A stretch of DNA of 64,000 bases from Sandaracinaceae bacterium (GTDB lineage Bacteria > Myxococcota_A > Polyangia > Polyangiales > Sandaracinaceae). The notes under the pieces are model-generated. The model was not told the origin of the DNA and did no database searches. It saw nothing but the letters and a program-made list of their open reading frames with translations. The position numbers and the translations under genes were made by a program. The stretch covers positions 53,771 through 117,770 of the forward strand of contig JAVJQK010000012.1 in NCBI GenBank assembly GCA_040218145.1. Direction: 5' to 3'. Positions 50,401 through 57,841 of this stretch are shown one piece after another; within the stretch, counting starts at the first letter, position 1; every line of letters begins with the position of its first letter.

Positions 50401-52151
50401 TTGATCTCCTTGCCGAGGAACGTGGCGTGCCCGCGCCGCCCGAAGAAGGTGTCGAGCAGGTTGAAGATCGGAGACGAGGTCCCGCTCGGGCCCTGCACGC
50501 CCTCCACGAAGGGCACGGCGAACGGCGCGACCGTCTTCGCCCACACCACGGGGTCGACGTGGTGCGGGCCGTGCGGGTTCGGGTTGATCTTGAGCAGCGA
50601 GTCCCGGACCACCCGCTCGAGGGCCTCCATGATGAGGTGGAGCTCCGTCTCGAGCCCGTCCGGATCGTCGCGCGCCACCGACTCCTGCGCGCGGACGACG
50701 GCGCCGATCACGGGGCTGCACCGGCTGAGGATCTCGAACTGGGTCAGATAGAAGACCCGCTCCTCCTGGTTGTCCACGGTCGGGAACGCCAACTGCATGT
50801 TCTCGACCCGTCGCGGGTCGTCCGCGTTCGGATCGCGCAGCCGCCAGTTGTAGACGATGAGATCGATGTAGCTGAGGACCTCTTGCGGGCGATGCAGGCG
50901 CCGGCGGACCTCGGCCCACGGCTCGCTGAGGCTGGGCGGCAGGCGCTCGGGCGGCTGCGTCTCGACGTACCAGTAGGCGTGCGCGAGCATCCCCAGCACG
51001 GCGCCAGCCCGGAGCAGGTGGGCGTCGTCGAGGTGGTCGGGGTCGGCGGGCAAGACCTCCATGCGGTCGATCCGGCGCCGGAGGCCCAGCGTGCGGTAGA
51101 GCCCGGTGAGGTCGGCCATCGCCTCGTCCCAGGCGGCGTGGCTCGACGGCAACCCGAGCCGCGGCGGCTCGATCGGGGCGAAGCCGTGGACCTCCGAGAG
51201 GAAGCCGAGGTTCTCGTGGCCCAGCCGGCGGTTCGTCTGCTCCGCGTCGGTGAGCACGCGGCGTGAGGGGACGAGGATCTCGCCGTGTCGCTCGTGGGCC
51301 TTCGAGGGGTCGAAGGTGTGGGCCGCCCGGGCGGCGGACGCGATCCGCTCGGCGCGGCCGGTCTTGCGGGGCCCGTACTGCAGACGACCGACGTACCGAT
51401 AGACCCGCTCGAACTCGTGAAGGTACCCGTCGAGGTAGCCGCGCTGCTCGTCGGTCAGCTTGCCTTCGCTGATCTCCGCGAGCGTCTCCGAGCCGTCGCT
51501 CGTGTCCATCCGCTTGAGGAAGAACAGCGTCGCGTCGCGCCCCGCGAAGAGCCGCTCGAGGTACGCGTGCTCTGGCGGCGCCTTGGACATGTCGAAGACC
51601 GCGCCCGCCAGCGCGACGTGAGAGCTGCGGCTCGCCAGCTGCTCGGGCGTGAGCAGCTCCCCCTCCACCGGGTGCTCGAACGGAGGCGGCTCGGGGCGCT
51701 GGACCACCGGCAGATCACGGAGCCATTCCACGTAGTCGTCGCGGAGCCCCGCGTCCCTCGCCCCCTGGACGAGGATGTTGCGGTAGCGCAGCGAGGGGTG
51801 CCCCTCGGGCACGACGCGCGCGGGCAGCCCCACGTAGACGTACGCGACGCGTCGCTCCCCGTCGTAGGTCTCGACCTCGAGCTCGCGCCGAGCGTACGCG
51901 ACGTCGACCGCCTCGAGCTCGTCGAGCACGGGCAGGTATCGATCGTCGCACGCGTACAGGACGCCGTGCACCGCACGTCCCTCATCGGGGACGATGTTGC
52001 CGGTGCAACCTTCGATCGCGAAGAAGTTCGGGACGGTGAACGCGAGGCGCCAGTCGCGCAGGATCGCGGGCTCGGCCCGGTCGGATTCGACGCCCTTCGC
52101 CGCGAGGCTCGTGGCGCTCATGTTCGAGCCGTATCCGAAGTAGTGGAACAA
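47445..52151 (-). CDS. Giant multidomain heme-flavoprotein: GGCT, MAPR-like, IDO-like, FAD/NADPH reductase, cytochrome b5, STAS-like
   Basis: One unbroken frame encodes about 1,568 residues (TTG at 52151, after GGGGA; GTG at 52181 is an alternative). Domains, numbered from the TTG: (1) 3-160, gamma-glutamylcyclotransferase fold (YFGYGSNMS; acidic LDELEA). (2) 164-221, MAPR-type cytochrome-b5-like segment (LTPEQLA, LERLFAGRDAT). (3) about 300-690, indoleamine-2,3-dioxygenase-like heme domain, with GPSGTSSPIFNLLD, a probable proximal His639 (GRHRMKVYGYL) and TIGGFSG. (4) 690-1076, P450-reductase-like FAD and NAD(P)H module (YEPGDRC, FRAYSIAS, GGTGISPFRSF, VYVCGHA) with no FMN domain. (5) 1100-1190, cytochrome b5 with ligands His1153 (HPGG) and His1176. 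(6) 1200-1415, helical. (7) 1446-1568, STAS-like. The likely electron path is NAD(P)H to FAD to b5 heme to the dioxygenase-like heme; reaction and substrate are unknown. Confidence 0.85.
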   Translation of the reverse strand: MFHYFGYGSNMSATSLAAKGVESDRAEPAILRDWRLAFTVPNFFAIEGCTGNIVPDEGRAVHGVLYACDDRYLPVLDELEAVDVAYARRELEVETYDGERRVAYVYVGLPARVVPEGHPSLRYRNILVQGARDAGLRDDYVEWLRDLPVVQRPEPPPFEHPVEGELLTPEQLASRSSHVALAGAVFDMSKAPPEHAYLERLFAGRDATLFFLKRMDTSDGSETLAEISEGKLTDEQRGYLDGYLHEFERVYRYVGRLQYGPRKTGRAERIASAARAAHTFDPSKAHERHGEILVPSRRVLTDAEQTNRRLGHENLGFLSEVHGFAPIEPPRLGLPSSHAAWDEAMADLTGLYRTLGLRRRIDRMEVLPADPDHLDDAHLLRAGAVLGMLAHAYWYVETQPPERLPPSLSEPWAEVRRRLHRPQEVLSYIDLIVYNWRLRDPNADDPRRVENMQLAFPTVDNQEERVFYLTQFEILSRCSPVIGAVVRAQESVARDDPDGLETELHLIMEALERVVRDSLLKINPNPHGPHHVDPVVWAKTVAPFAVPFVEGVQGPSGTSSPIFNLLDTFFGRRGHATFLGKEIKALRSGYPKYWQEIIAATGEVSITDYVSRVDKPWLSGLLKDAIQVYAGQQGFLGRHRMKVYGYLELAFKVGRSVTIGGFSGVFSDRTWDQVDSELEYARKERMASFPHGAHPARVLEARKTTERGTERVQHVVLDVKGAGVRYEPGDRCYVLPESDPELIERTLKALSSSGDETIALTDEWRDAVSFRPGRERPESLTLRELLRYGRLRPVEPRMAEALHAVTQSELLFDAIREQTTERWELWDLLDMLRAEGWDPRRLVEAPLTSTEHIARVVPPEMFRAYSIASVMDEPDATAASEVHLTVGKIRYDDEGKRRLGTASSFLARVAGREEPVSIAVHHPPRFALPADPSTPVILLAGGTGISPFRSFILERARQPNAGPTWLLLGVRTREHLHYRTELQQLVREGKLRLEVAFSRDDAEVRKVQALQGVQRITVRPGEKRRVDELVLDDRIGGDLLRLLRGTTTSPPAQVYVCGHARFARSAHASLKRLLMQAERGDDATRRAAAERTLQKLAAEGRYLFEVFTDNRSWARDRTPLDVSQVVEHNDTEHGYWMVIDGSVYDVTELLELHPGGRSVLRGYTGMDATQGYMRVHEGRTEVDAMRGMFEIGKLRALDFEGVRGTVEYDGVAQTVALAALHRAWVKLTYLVVEMQNALVADHSLQLGRTTRDEPLEPRSPYRWQRAIETHQRFLHAYLDPLSGPALSDVQLMTCGLLGDPRQASALQLRLDAVRDSENARLGDAAPHELHERLEALIEDSVPPGEAAWEGLEQAVLALEELDRGLLRDLKSTLTEALRAFERHTARTLDDAGETLISVLDSVIVLIEEYHRTVRWRLTKSGLLPATIPPPRPSSSQVMLKSVVSTSLWHMVEDLDRKVVLLRRSAAPVETIHDLVEQNEMVIQSMRPEHTEWGIVVDMRQAPSRNDPEFEGAMRKLRGSVNHFKRVALLVNSATGMLQVNRLSRDEGARTTWATQSEDAALRFAAGMA
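47898..47916. promoter_or_regulatory. Perfect inverted repeat inside the giant gene, before the STAS-like part
   Basis: Arms TGTCAGG and CCTGACA flank CGCCA, in the low-complexity linker between the helical region and the STAS-like domain. About 58 bases downstream in gene direction is an ATG (47840) that could start a separate 131-residue STAS-like protein. The site could be an operator or stem for such an internal promoter. Confidence 0.45.
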
Positions 52152-52300
52152 CTGGCTTCCCCTCGACCCGCGAAACCCCACCGCCAGCGGCCCCGGTTCT
52201 CGTCTGGGGAGAAGCGTACACCCACCGGGGGGCCCGGCAACGCAAACGCGGATCTCGCGACTCCCTACCGTCTCGTCCGCCACGCCTGTTAGGATGCGGC
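52152..52300. promoter_or_regulatory. Divergent promoter region for the heme-flavoprotein and the kinase-STAND regulator
   Basis: The 149 bases between the two likely starts must contain both promoters. Parts are moderately AT-rich. No clear operator palindrome was found. If the giant gene in fact starts at its longest frame, most of this stretch would be coding. Confidence 0.5.
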
Positions 52301-55300
52301 ATGGCTGCGTCAATCCCGGAAGAGCACAGGCGGGGGCGCTACCTGCTGAGCCAGCGCCTCGGCGTGGGCGACGTCGCCGAGGTGTACCTGGCGCAGCTCG
52401 AAGGGGAAGGCGGGTTTCGTCGGGACATCGTGCTCAAGTGTTTGCGCCCCGAGCTCGGCCGGGAGCCCGAGCGCGTCCGTCTCTTCCTGGAAGAGGCAAA
52501 CCTCGTCGCGCAGCTCCGGCATCCCAACATCGTGCAGGCGCTCGACCTGTCCCGTGATGGTGCCGATTACTTCATGGCGCTCGAGCTGGTCGACGGCCCC
52601 TCGCTCGCCAACTTGATCGGCTACACGCGCGGCGTGGGCACGCGCATCCCCGTCGAGATGGGCGCGCACGTGATCGCGGAGGCCGCACGCGGACTGCACT
52701 ACGCGCACGAAGCGCAGGGCGCAGAGGGCCAGGGCGTGGTCCACCGCGACGTGCGGCCGGGCAACATCCTCATCTCCCAGCTCGGGGAGGTGAAGGTCGC
52801 GGACTTCAGCGCCGCGCTGTCGTCTTCGTCGCGGTGGGCCGCGCGCAGCCGCATGCGAGGCAGCGGCTACGTCGCGCCGGAGCAGACCGCGGGCGGAGAG
52901 CTCGATCGTCGCGCGGACATCTACGCGCTCGGCGTCGTGCTCTGGGAGATCGGGACGGGTCGGCCCCTCGTGTCCAACGAGGCGGGACCCGAGGGCCCCA
53001 TCGACATCCCGCCCCCCTCCGAGCTCGACGAGCGGCTCGACTTCCGCTTCGACGCCATCGTCGCCCGCGCGACCGCGCCCGACCCGCGAGACCGCTACGC
53101 GACCGCGCACGAGCTGGCGGACGCGCTGCGGGACTGGCTGAGCGCGTTCGGTCGACCCACCGGCCGCGAGGAGCTGGCCGACTGGATGACCACCGCCTGT
53201 CCGGACCTCGGCCCGGGCGGCCTGACGCCGCTGGAGGCGACGACCGACTCCGGCGTCTTCCCGACGCCCACCGAGACCGTCGCCCCGCCGCCCCCGGATC
53301 CCGATCTCCCGGAGACCGAAGACGCGCTGCTCGGCCGGGACGAGGAGCTGCGGGCCATGGACGGCGCGATCGTGCGCGGGCGCCGCGTGCTGTGTCTCTC
53401 CGGGCGGGGCGGCGTGGGCAAGACGCGCGCCGCGGTCACCTGGGCCGCGCAGGTGCGCGACACGACGGGCGCGCGCGCCGTCTTCTGCGACGCCCAGCAG
53501 GCGAGGACCGCGGAGGACGCCGCGCACCTCGTCATCGCCAAGCTCGCGCCGTCGAGCGTGCAGCCGCGGGGCTCGCGGGATCCCGTTCAAGACGCGGGCG
53601 AGCTGCTGGCGAGCGCCGGCCCGTCGGTGGTGGTCTTCGACCAGCTCGATCAGCTGCTCGAGGAGGCCGGGGGGCTGTTCACGCCCTGGCTCGAGCGCGC
53701 CCCGGAGGCCATCTTCGTGATCACGTCGCGCGAGCCGCCGAAGCTCGCGCAGGCCGAGCAGATCGCGCTCGAGCCGCTCGCCGGCTCCTACGGGGACGAG
53801 CTCCGGGGCCCCGCGGCGGACCTGTTCTTCGCGCGGCTCGAAGAGGTGGGCGGCGAGGAGGCGGTCCAGCGCTGGCGCGACCCCGAGCGCCTGCGGGAGG
53901 TCGAGCGCGTGCTCCGTCGCCTCGATGGGCTGCCGCTCGCCATCGTCGTGACCGCGGCCCGCGCCGCGAACGAGACGCCCTCGGGCATGGCGGCCGAGCT
54001 CCGCCCCTCCTCCCCCGGGGTCGTCGAGGACGTCACCGAGGCGGCGCTCCGCGACGCGTGGAACGACTGCAACGGCGAGGAGCGGAGCGCCCTCCTCCAG
54101 TGCTCGGTGTTCCACGGCTCGTTCACCGGCATCTCGGCCACCGCGGTCCTGCGCGTCGAGTCCGCCCCGAAGGCGCTCGCGGCGCTGGTCGACAAGTCAC
54201 TGCTCTTGCAAGAGGGCGGGCGCTTCCGGCTTCACCAGAGCGTGCGCGATCTCTGCGCGAGCGTGACGGACCCCGTGCTCGTGGAGGCCGCGCGCGAGCG
54301 GCACGCGGCGTACTTCCTCGACGCGGGCGAGGGCCTGCTGAGCAGCCTGCGCGGGCCCGGCGCGGGGCGCGCGTTCGCCTTGCTCGGGACCGCCGAGGCC
54401 GAGCTGCGCGGCATCCATGGGCTCGCCGTGGCCCAGCGCGACGGCGACCGCGCGATGCGGGCCGCGCTCTGCCTCGAGCCGACCCTCGCGCGGCGCGGAG
54501 ACCACCGCAGCCTCGTGGCGCTGCTCGAGCTCGCGCGGAGCGCGGGGCCGCGGCCGTCCCTCGCCGCCCGGGGCGCGCTCGCCGAGGCGCGCGCTCACGG
54601 CTGGCAGTTCGATTTCCAGCCTGCCCTCGAGGCGGCCAACCGCGGCCTCGATCTGGCGAAGAACGCGGGCGAGCCCGAGCTGATGGCCGAGGCGCGCAGC
54701 GAGCTCGCGATGGTCGAGGTGCGCTGCGGCCAGGGCACCGACGCCGCCAAGCGGTATCGCGACGCCCTCGCCGCGATGCGCGAGGCGGGCGACCGGCGGG
54801 GCGAGGGCGTGGTGCTGCTTCGGCTGGCCAACCTGCTGAGCGAGCAAGGCGAGACCCAGGCCGCGACGATGATGTACCGCGTGGCGCTCGAGGCGAGCCG
54901 CGACGCGCAGGACCGCGTGTACGAGGGCATCACCCTGAGCAACCTCGGCGCGCAGCTGCTCGACGACGGCCGCCCCGATCAGGCCCACCAGGCGCTCTAC
55001 CTCTCCGAGGAGATCTTCCGCGAGCTCGGCGAGGAGCGCTACGGCGCGGTCTCGCGTGGGCTCATCGGCTACGCGGTCGCCCTGCAGGGCAGCTGGGAGC
55101 AGGGCGCGGAGGCCGTCGAGCGCGCCGTCGAGACGCTCCAGCGCATCGGCGAGCGGGGCGTCATCGTGTTCTTCCTTGGCGTGCTCGTCTCGGCGCGCGC
55201 GCGCCTCGGTGACGACGCCGCGGCGCGGAAGTGGGCGGCGCACATGACGGGCGTCGCCGCGTCACTCCGCGGCACCCCGGTCGAGCACATCACGGGATTG

Positions 55301-55555
55301 CGCAAGGGCCACATCGAGCTGCTCGACGCCGCGAAGGCGGCGGCCGAGGGAGACCGGGTCGAGGCCACTCGGCTGATCGAGTCGGCCCGCGCGCGCGCGC
55401 AATCGGCTCCGCGAGACGTCCTGACGACGCTCCGGATCGCGGCGGCGGACCTCTGGGAGCACAGCGAGCAAGTGGAGGACGAGATCCTCCCGACGCGGCG
55501 TCGGAAGTCCTCCCTCGGGCGGATCCGGCTCGTGAAGCGCCCCGACGATCCGTGA
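52301..55555 (+). CDS. Ser/Thr kinase fused to STAND/AAA ATPase and TPR repeats
   Basis: A 1,084-residue regulator. The N-terminal kinase (about 13-290) has Lys46 (VLKCL), but two motifs are unusual: HRDVRPGN (148-155; Arg for the usual Lys) and DFS in place of DFG (168-170). Both catalytic Asp residues are kept. About 340-620 is a STAND/NB-ARC-like ATPase, with Walker A GRGGVGKT near 367, Walker B VVVFDQLDQL near 447 and a winged-helix part after it. About 700-1050 holds ten or so TPR helices (RDALAAMREAGDRRGEGVVLLR and similar). Such proteins are ligand-triggered switches. It is read away from the giant heme-flavoprotein gene and may control it. Confidence 0.9.
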   Translation: MAASIPEEHRRGRYLLSQRLGVGDVAEVYLAQLEGEGGFRRDIVLKCLRPELGREPERVRLFLEEANLVAQLRHPNIVQALDLSRDGADYFMALELVDGPSLANLIGYTRGVGTRIPVEMGAHVIAEAARGLHYAHEAQGAEGQGVVHRDVRPGNILISQLGEVKVADFSAALSSSSRWAARSRMRGSGYVAPEQTAGGELDRRADIYALGVVLWEIGTGRPLVSNEAGPEGPIDIPPPSELDERLDFRFDAIVARATAPDPRDRYATAHELADALRDWLSAFGRPTGREELADWMTTACPDLGPGGLTPLEATTDSGVFPTPTETVAPPPPDPDLPETEDALLGRDEELRAMDGAIVRGRRVLCLSGRGGVGKTRAAVTWAAQVRDTTGARAVFCDAQQARTAEDAAHLVIAKLAPSSVQPRGSRDPVQDAGELLASAGPSVVVFDQLDQLLEEAGGLFTPWLERAPEAIFVITSREPPKLAQAEQIALEPLAGSYGDELRGPAADLFFARLEEVGGEEAVQRWRDPERLREVERVLRRLDGLPLAIVVTAARAANETPSGMAAELRPSSPGVVEDVTEAALRDAWNDCNGEERSALLQCSVFHGSFTGISATAVLRVESAPKALAALVDKSLLLQEGGRFRLHQSVRDLCASVTDPVLVEAARERHAAYFLDAGEGLLSSLRGPGAGRAFALLGTAEAELRGIHGLAVAQRDGDRAMRAALCLEPTLARRGDHRSLVALLELARSAGPRPSLAARGALAEARAHGWQFDFQPALEAANRGLDLAKNAGEPELMAEARSELAMVEVRCGQGTDAAKRYRDALAAMREAGDRRGEGVVLLRLANLLSEQGETQAATMMYRVALEASRDAQDRVYEGITLSNLGAQLLDDGRPDQAHQALYLSEEIFRELGEERYGAVSRGLIGYAVALQGSWEQGAEAVERAVETLQRIGERGVIVFFLGVLVSARARLGDDAAARKWAAHMTGVAASLRGTPVEHITGLRKGHIELLDAAKAAAEGDRVEATRLIESARARAQSAPRDVLTTLRIAAADLWEHSEQVEDEILPTRRRKSSLGRIRLVKRPDDP

Positions 55556-55570
55556 ATTCCTTCAGCCGGC

Positions 55571-56320
55571 TCAGCGCGGCGTGGACCAGGCCTCGAGCGT
55601 CGCGCGCTTCTCGGGGAGCATGTAGAGGGACGGATCGTCGAGCGCCTCACGCACCGCCATCTTCGCGCGCGGGCCCAGCATGTCGAGGCGCTGCCGGGCG
55701 CCCGGGTCGTTGCGGTTGAGCAGCACGTAGACGAGCTCCGTGCCGAGCCGGCGGGCCGCGTGATCCTCCGCCGCGAGCAGCTCGAGCCAGAGATCGGGCA
55801 CGAGCGGCAGGTCGGCGCCGCATCGCGCCGCGACGCGCGCGCGGATGGCGCCGCGGAGCCCCGCGTCGACGATCCCGGCGAGCGCCGCCTCGTCCCCCAG
55901 CTCGGCCAGGCCGAAGGCCGCCCCCTCGCGCGCGCCCCGCTCGGGCGCCTCCCGGAGCGCGACCGCCAGATCGGGCCCGGAGTCCAGACCGAGCACGCGC
56001 GCCATCGCCACGCCCGCCGCCACCCACGCCGACTCCGCCTCCTCGTCGAGCAGCATCGCCTGGAGCACTGGATAGCCCGCGCGGTGCGCGATGGCGCCGA
56101 GCAGCTCCGCGGCGAGCTCCGGCGCGAAGCTCCCGCGGTCGAGCGCCGCCAGGACCATTCCGGCCGCCGCCTCGTCGGGCCGCAAGCCACGCAGGCCCAT
56201 CGCGACGATCCGCGCGCGCCGGGGGTCGTCGAGAGCCAGCCGCACGAGCTCGGACGCGCCGAGCGGCGGCATGTCCGACGGCAGCCCGAGCAAGCGGCGC
56301 AGCGTCTCCCAGGGCAACAT
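55571..56320 (-). CDS. HEAT-repeat-like protein
   Basis: A 249-residue helical protein (ATG 56320, MLPWETLRRLLG; a longer frame would overlap the divergent gene). Repeated helical pairs of about 30 residues with Leu/Ala spacing (ASELVRLALDDPRRARIVAMGLRGL, AAFGLAELGDEAALAGIVDAGLRGAIRARVAARC) suggest HEAT or PBS-lyase-type repeats, hence protein binding. No signal peptide. It is convergent with the kinase-STAND gene, with only 15 bases between stops. Confidence 0.75.
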   Translation of the reverse strand: MLPWETLRRLLGLPSDMPPLGASELVRLALDDPRRARIVAMGLRGLRPDEAAAGMVLAALDRGSFAPELAAELLGAIAHRAGYPVLQAMLLDEEAESAWVAAGVAMARVLGLDSGPDLAVALREAPERGAREGAAFGLAELGDEAALAGIVDAGLRGAIRARVAARCGADLPLVPDLWLELLAAEDHAARRLGTELVYVLLNRNDPGARQRLDMLGPRAKMAVREALDDPSLYMLPEKRATLEAWSTPR

Positions 56321-56366
56321 CGCCGGCAGCGTAGCAAAGCCTCGGGAGAGCGCCGATACTGCCCGC

Positions 56367-57779
56367 ATGTCAGCCTCCACCCCGCTGATCGATCGCGCCC
56401 GCGAGCTGGCCCGCGCGGCCCACGCAGAGCAGACGCGGAAGGCGGGCGACGTGCCCTATTTCACGCACCTCGAGAGCGTCGCGGAGATCCTCGTCGCGCA
56501 CGGTCACGACGACGAGGTGACGGTGGCCGCGGCCTACCTTCACGACCTGCTCGAGGATCAGCCCGCGCACGCGCCGCGGCTGCGCGAGGAGATGCCGGCC
56601 GAGGTCGTCGCGACGGTGGAGGCGCTGACCGAGAAGAAGACCGACGGGCGCGGCAAGACGCGCGACAAGCGCGCGCGCTTTCGCGACTACGTGGCCGGTC
56701 TGAAGGAGGACACCGAGGCGGCGCGCCGGGCGATCCCGATCAGCTGCGCCGACAAGATCCACAACACGCGCAGCCTCGTGTCGGCCGAGCGGGAGGGGCA
56801 CGCGCTCCTCATGCGCCTGAGCACGCGGCCCGGACAGCACGAGGCCCAGCTGACGACCCTGCGCGCGATCTACGCGGGCCGCGTCCGCCCGGCGCTGCTC
56901 GCGTCGTTCGACGAGGCCAAGAACGCGCTGCTCGACACCCTCGCCGCGTGGCTCCCCGGCTGGGCGGTGACGATCTGCGCGCAGGCGCATCTCGGACAGT
57001 TCGACAAGGCCGGCCAGCCCTACGTCTACCACCCGCTCCGGCTCGTGCTCGCGGCGGACACGCCCGAAGCGCGCATGGCGGCGGCGCTGCACGACGTGGT
57101 GGAGGACAGCCCCTTCTGGACCGTCGAGCGCCTCGCGGACGAGGGGTTCCCCGAGACGGTCCTCCGCGCGATCGACGCCCTGTCCAAGCGCGACGGGGAG
57201 AGCTACGACGACTTCCTCGCCCGCGTGGAGGCGGAGCCGCTGGCGACCCGCGTGAAGCTGCTCGACCTGGCGGACAACGCGGATCTGTCGCGCCTCGCTT
57301 CACCGACCGACGCCGACCGGGCGCGCGTGGAGAAGTACCGCCGCGCGATCGCTCGCCTCGAGGCGGCCTCGAAGCGGCGCTCGCTCCGGATCGCGCTCGA
57401 CGACGCGAGCCGAGCGGCGCTACGCGCGCGCGCCGTGCATCCCGTCGTGCGGGGGACCCACGTGACGCTGGTCCACCGCGTCGACCCCGACACCTTCTCT
57501 CCCGCCTGGATCCCGGGCGGCGCGGCGGTCGGCGACGAGGTGGAGCTCCAGGTCGTCGGAGAGGTGCGCGACGAGGCCGTGCAGGCGCTCGTGGTCGCGA
57601 TCGGCGGCGAGACGCGACGCCCCGAGGACGGCGGCGTGCTGCACGCCACGGTCAGCCGCGCGCGAGGCGCCCGCTCGAGAGACAGCAACCGCCTGCTGCG
57701 CGACGCCACGCCCGAGCCGGTCGACCTCGGGGCGCCGGGCGATGTGCTCCGCGGTAGGGTCCAGTGGGTGGACTCGTAG
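56367..57779 (+). CDS. Protein with two RelA/SpoT-type HD domains and a possible 2H phosphoesterase domain
   Basis: A 470-residue protein. The first HD domain (about 8-170) has His34, the His59-Asp60 pair (AYLHDLLED) and Asp129 (CADKIHNTRSLV), the pattern of ppGpp hydrolases (Mesh1/SpoT HD). The second (about 203-335) has His222, His242-Asp243 (ALHDVVEDS) and Asp303 in DLADNADLSRL. The last part (about 355-470) has two HxT motifs, His365-V-T-L and His426-A-T-V, spaced as in 2H phosphoesterases. No synthetase domain is present. It may hydrolyse ppGpp or another nucleotide; the double HD with 2H is unusual. ATG start. Confidence 0.82.
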   Translation: MSASTPLIDRARELARAAHAEQTRKAGDVPYFTHLESVAEILVAHGHDDEVTVAAAYLHDLLEDQPAHAPRLREEMPAEVVATVEALTEKKTDGRGKTRDKRARFRDYVAGLKEDTEAARRAIPISCADKIHNTRSLVSAEREGHALLMRLSTRPGQHEAQLTTLRAIYAGRVRPALLASFDEAKNALLDTLAAWLPGWAVTICAQAHLGQFDKAGQPYVYHPLRLVLAADTPEARMAAALHDVVEDSPFWTVERLADEGFPETVLRAIDALSKRDGESYDDFLARVEAEPLATRVKLLDLADNADLSRLASPTDADRARVEKYRRAIARLEAASKRRSLRIALDDASRAALRARAVHPVVRGTHVTLVHRVDPDTFSPAWIPGGAAVGDEVELQVVGEVRDEAVQALVVAIGGETRRPEDGGVLHATVSRARGARSRDSNRLLRDATPEPVDLGAPGDVLRGRVQWVDS

Positions 57780-57841
57780 GTGGAAGATAGCGCCCTGCAC
57801 GGATAAGCTCCGGGCTGCCCTTTTCTCGAGAAGCGCCTCAC

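Noticed and set aside
47922..51266. Long open frame (over 1,100 codons) on the strand opposite the giant heme-flavoprotein
   Set aside because: In GC-rich DNA the complement of a real gene is often free of stops. The product is Arg/His/Val rich with no domain, while the other strand has seven recognisable domains.
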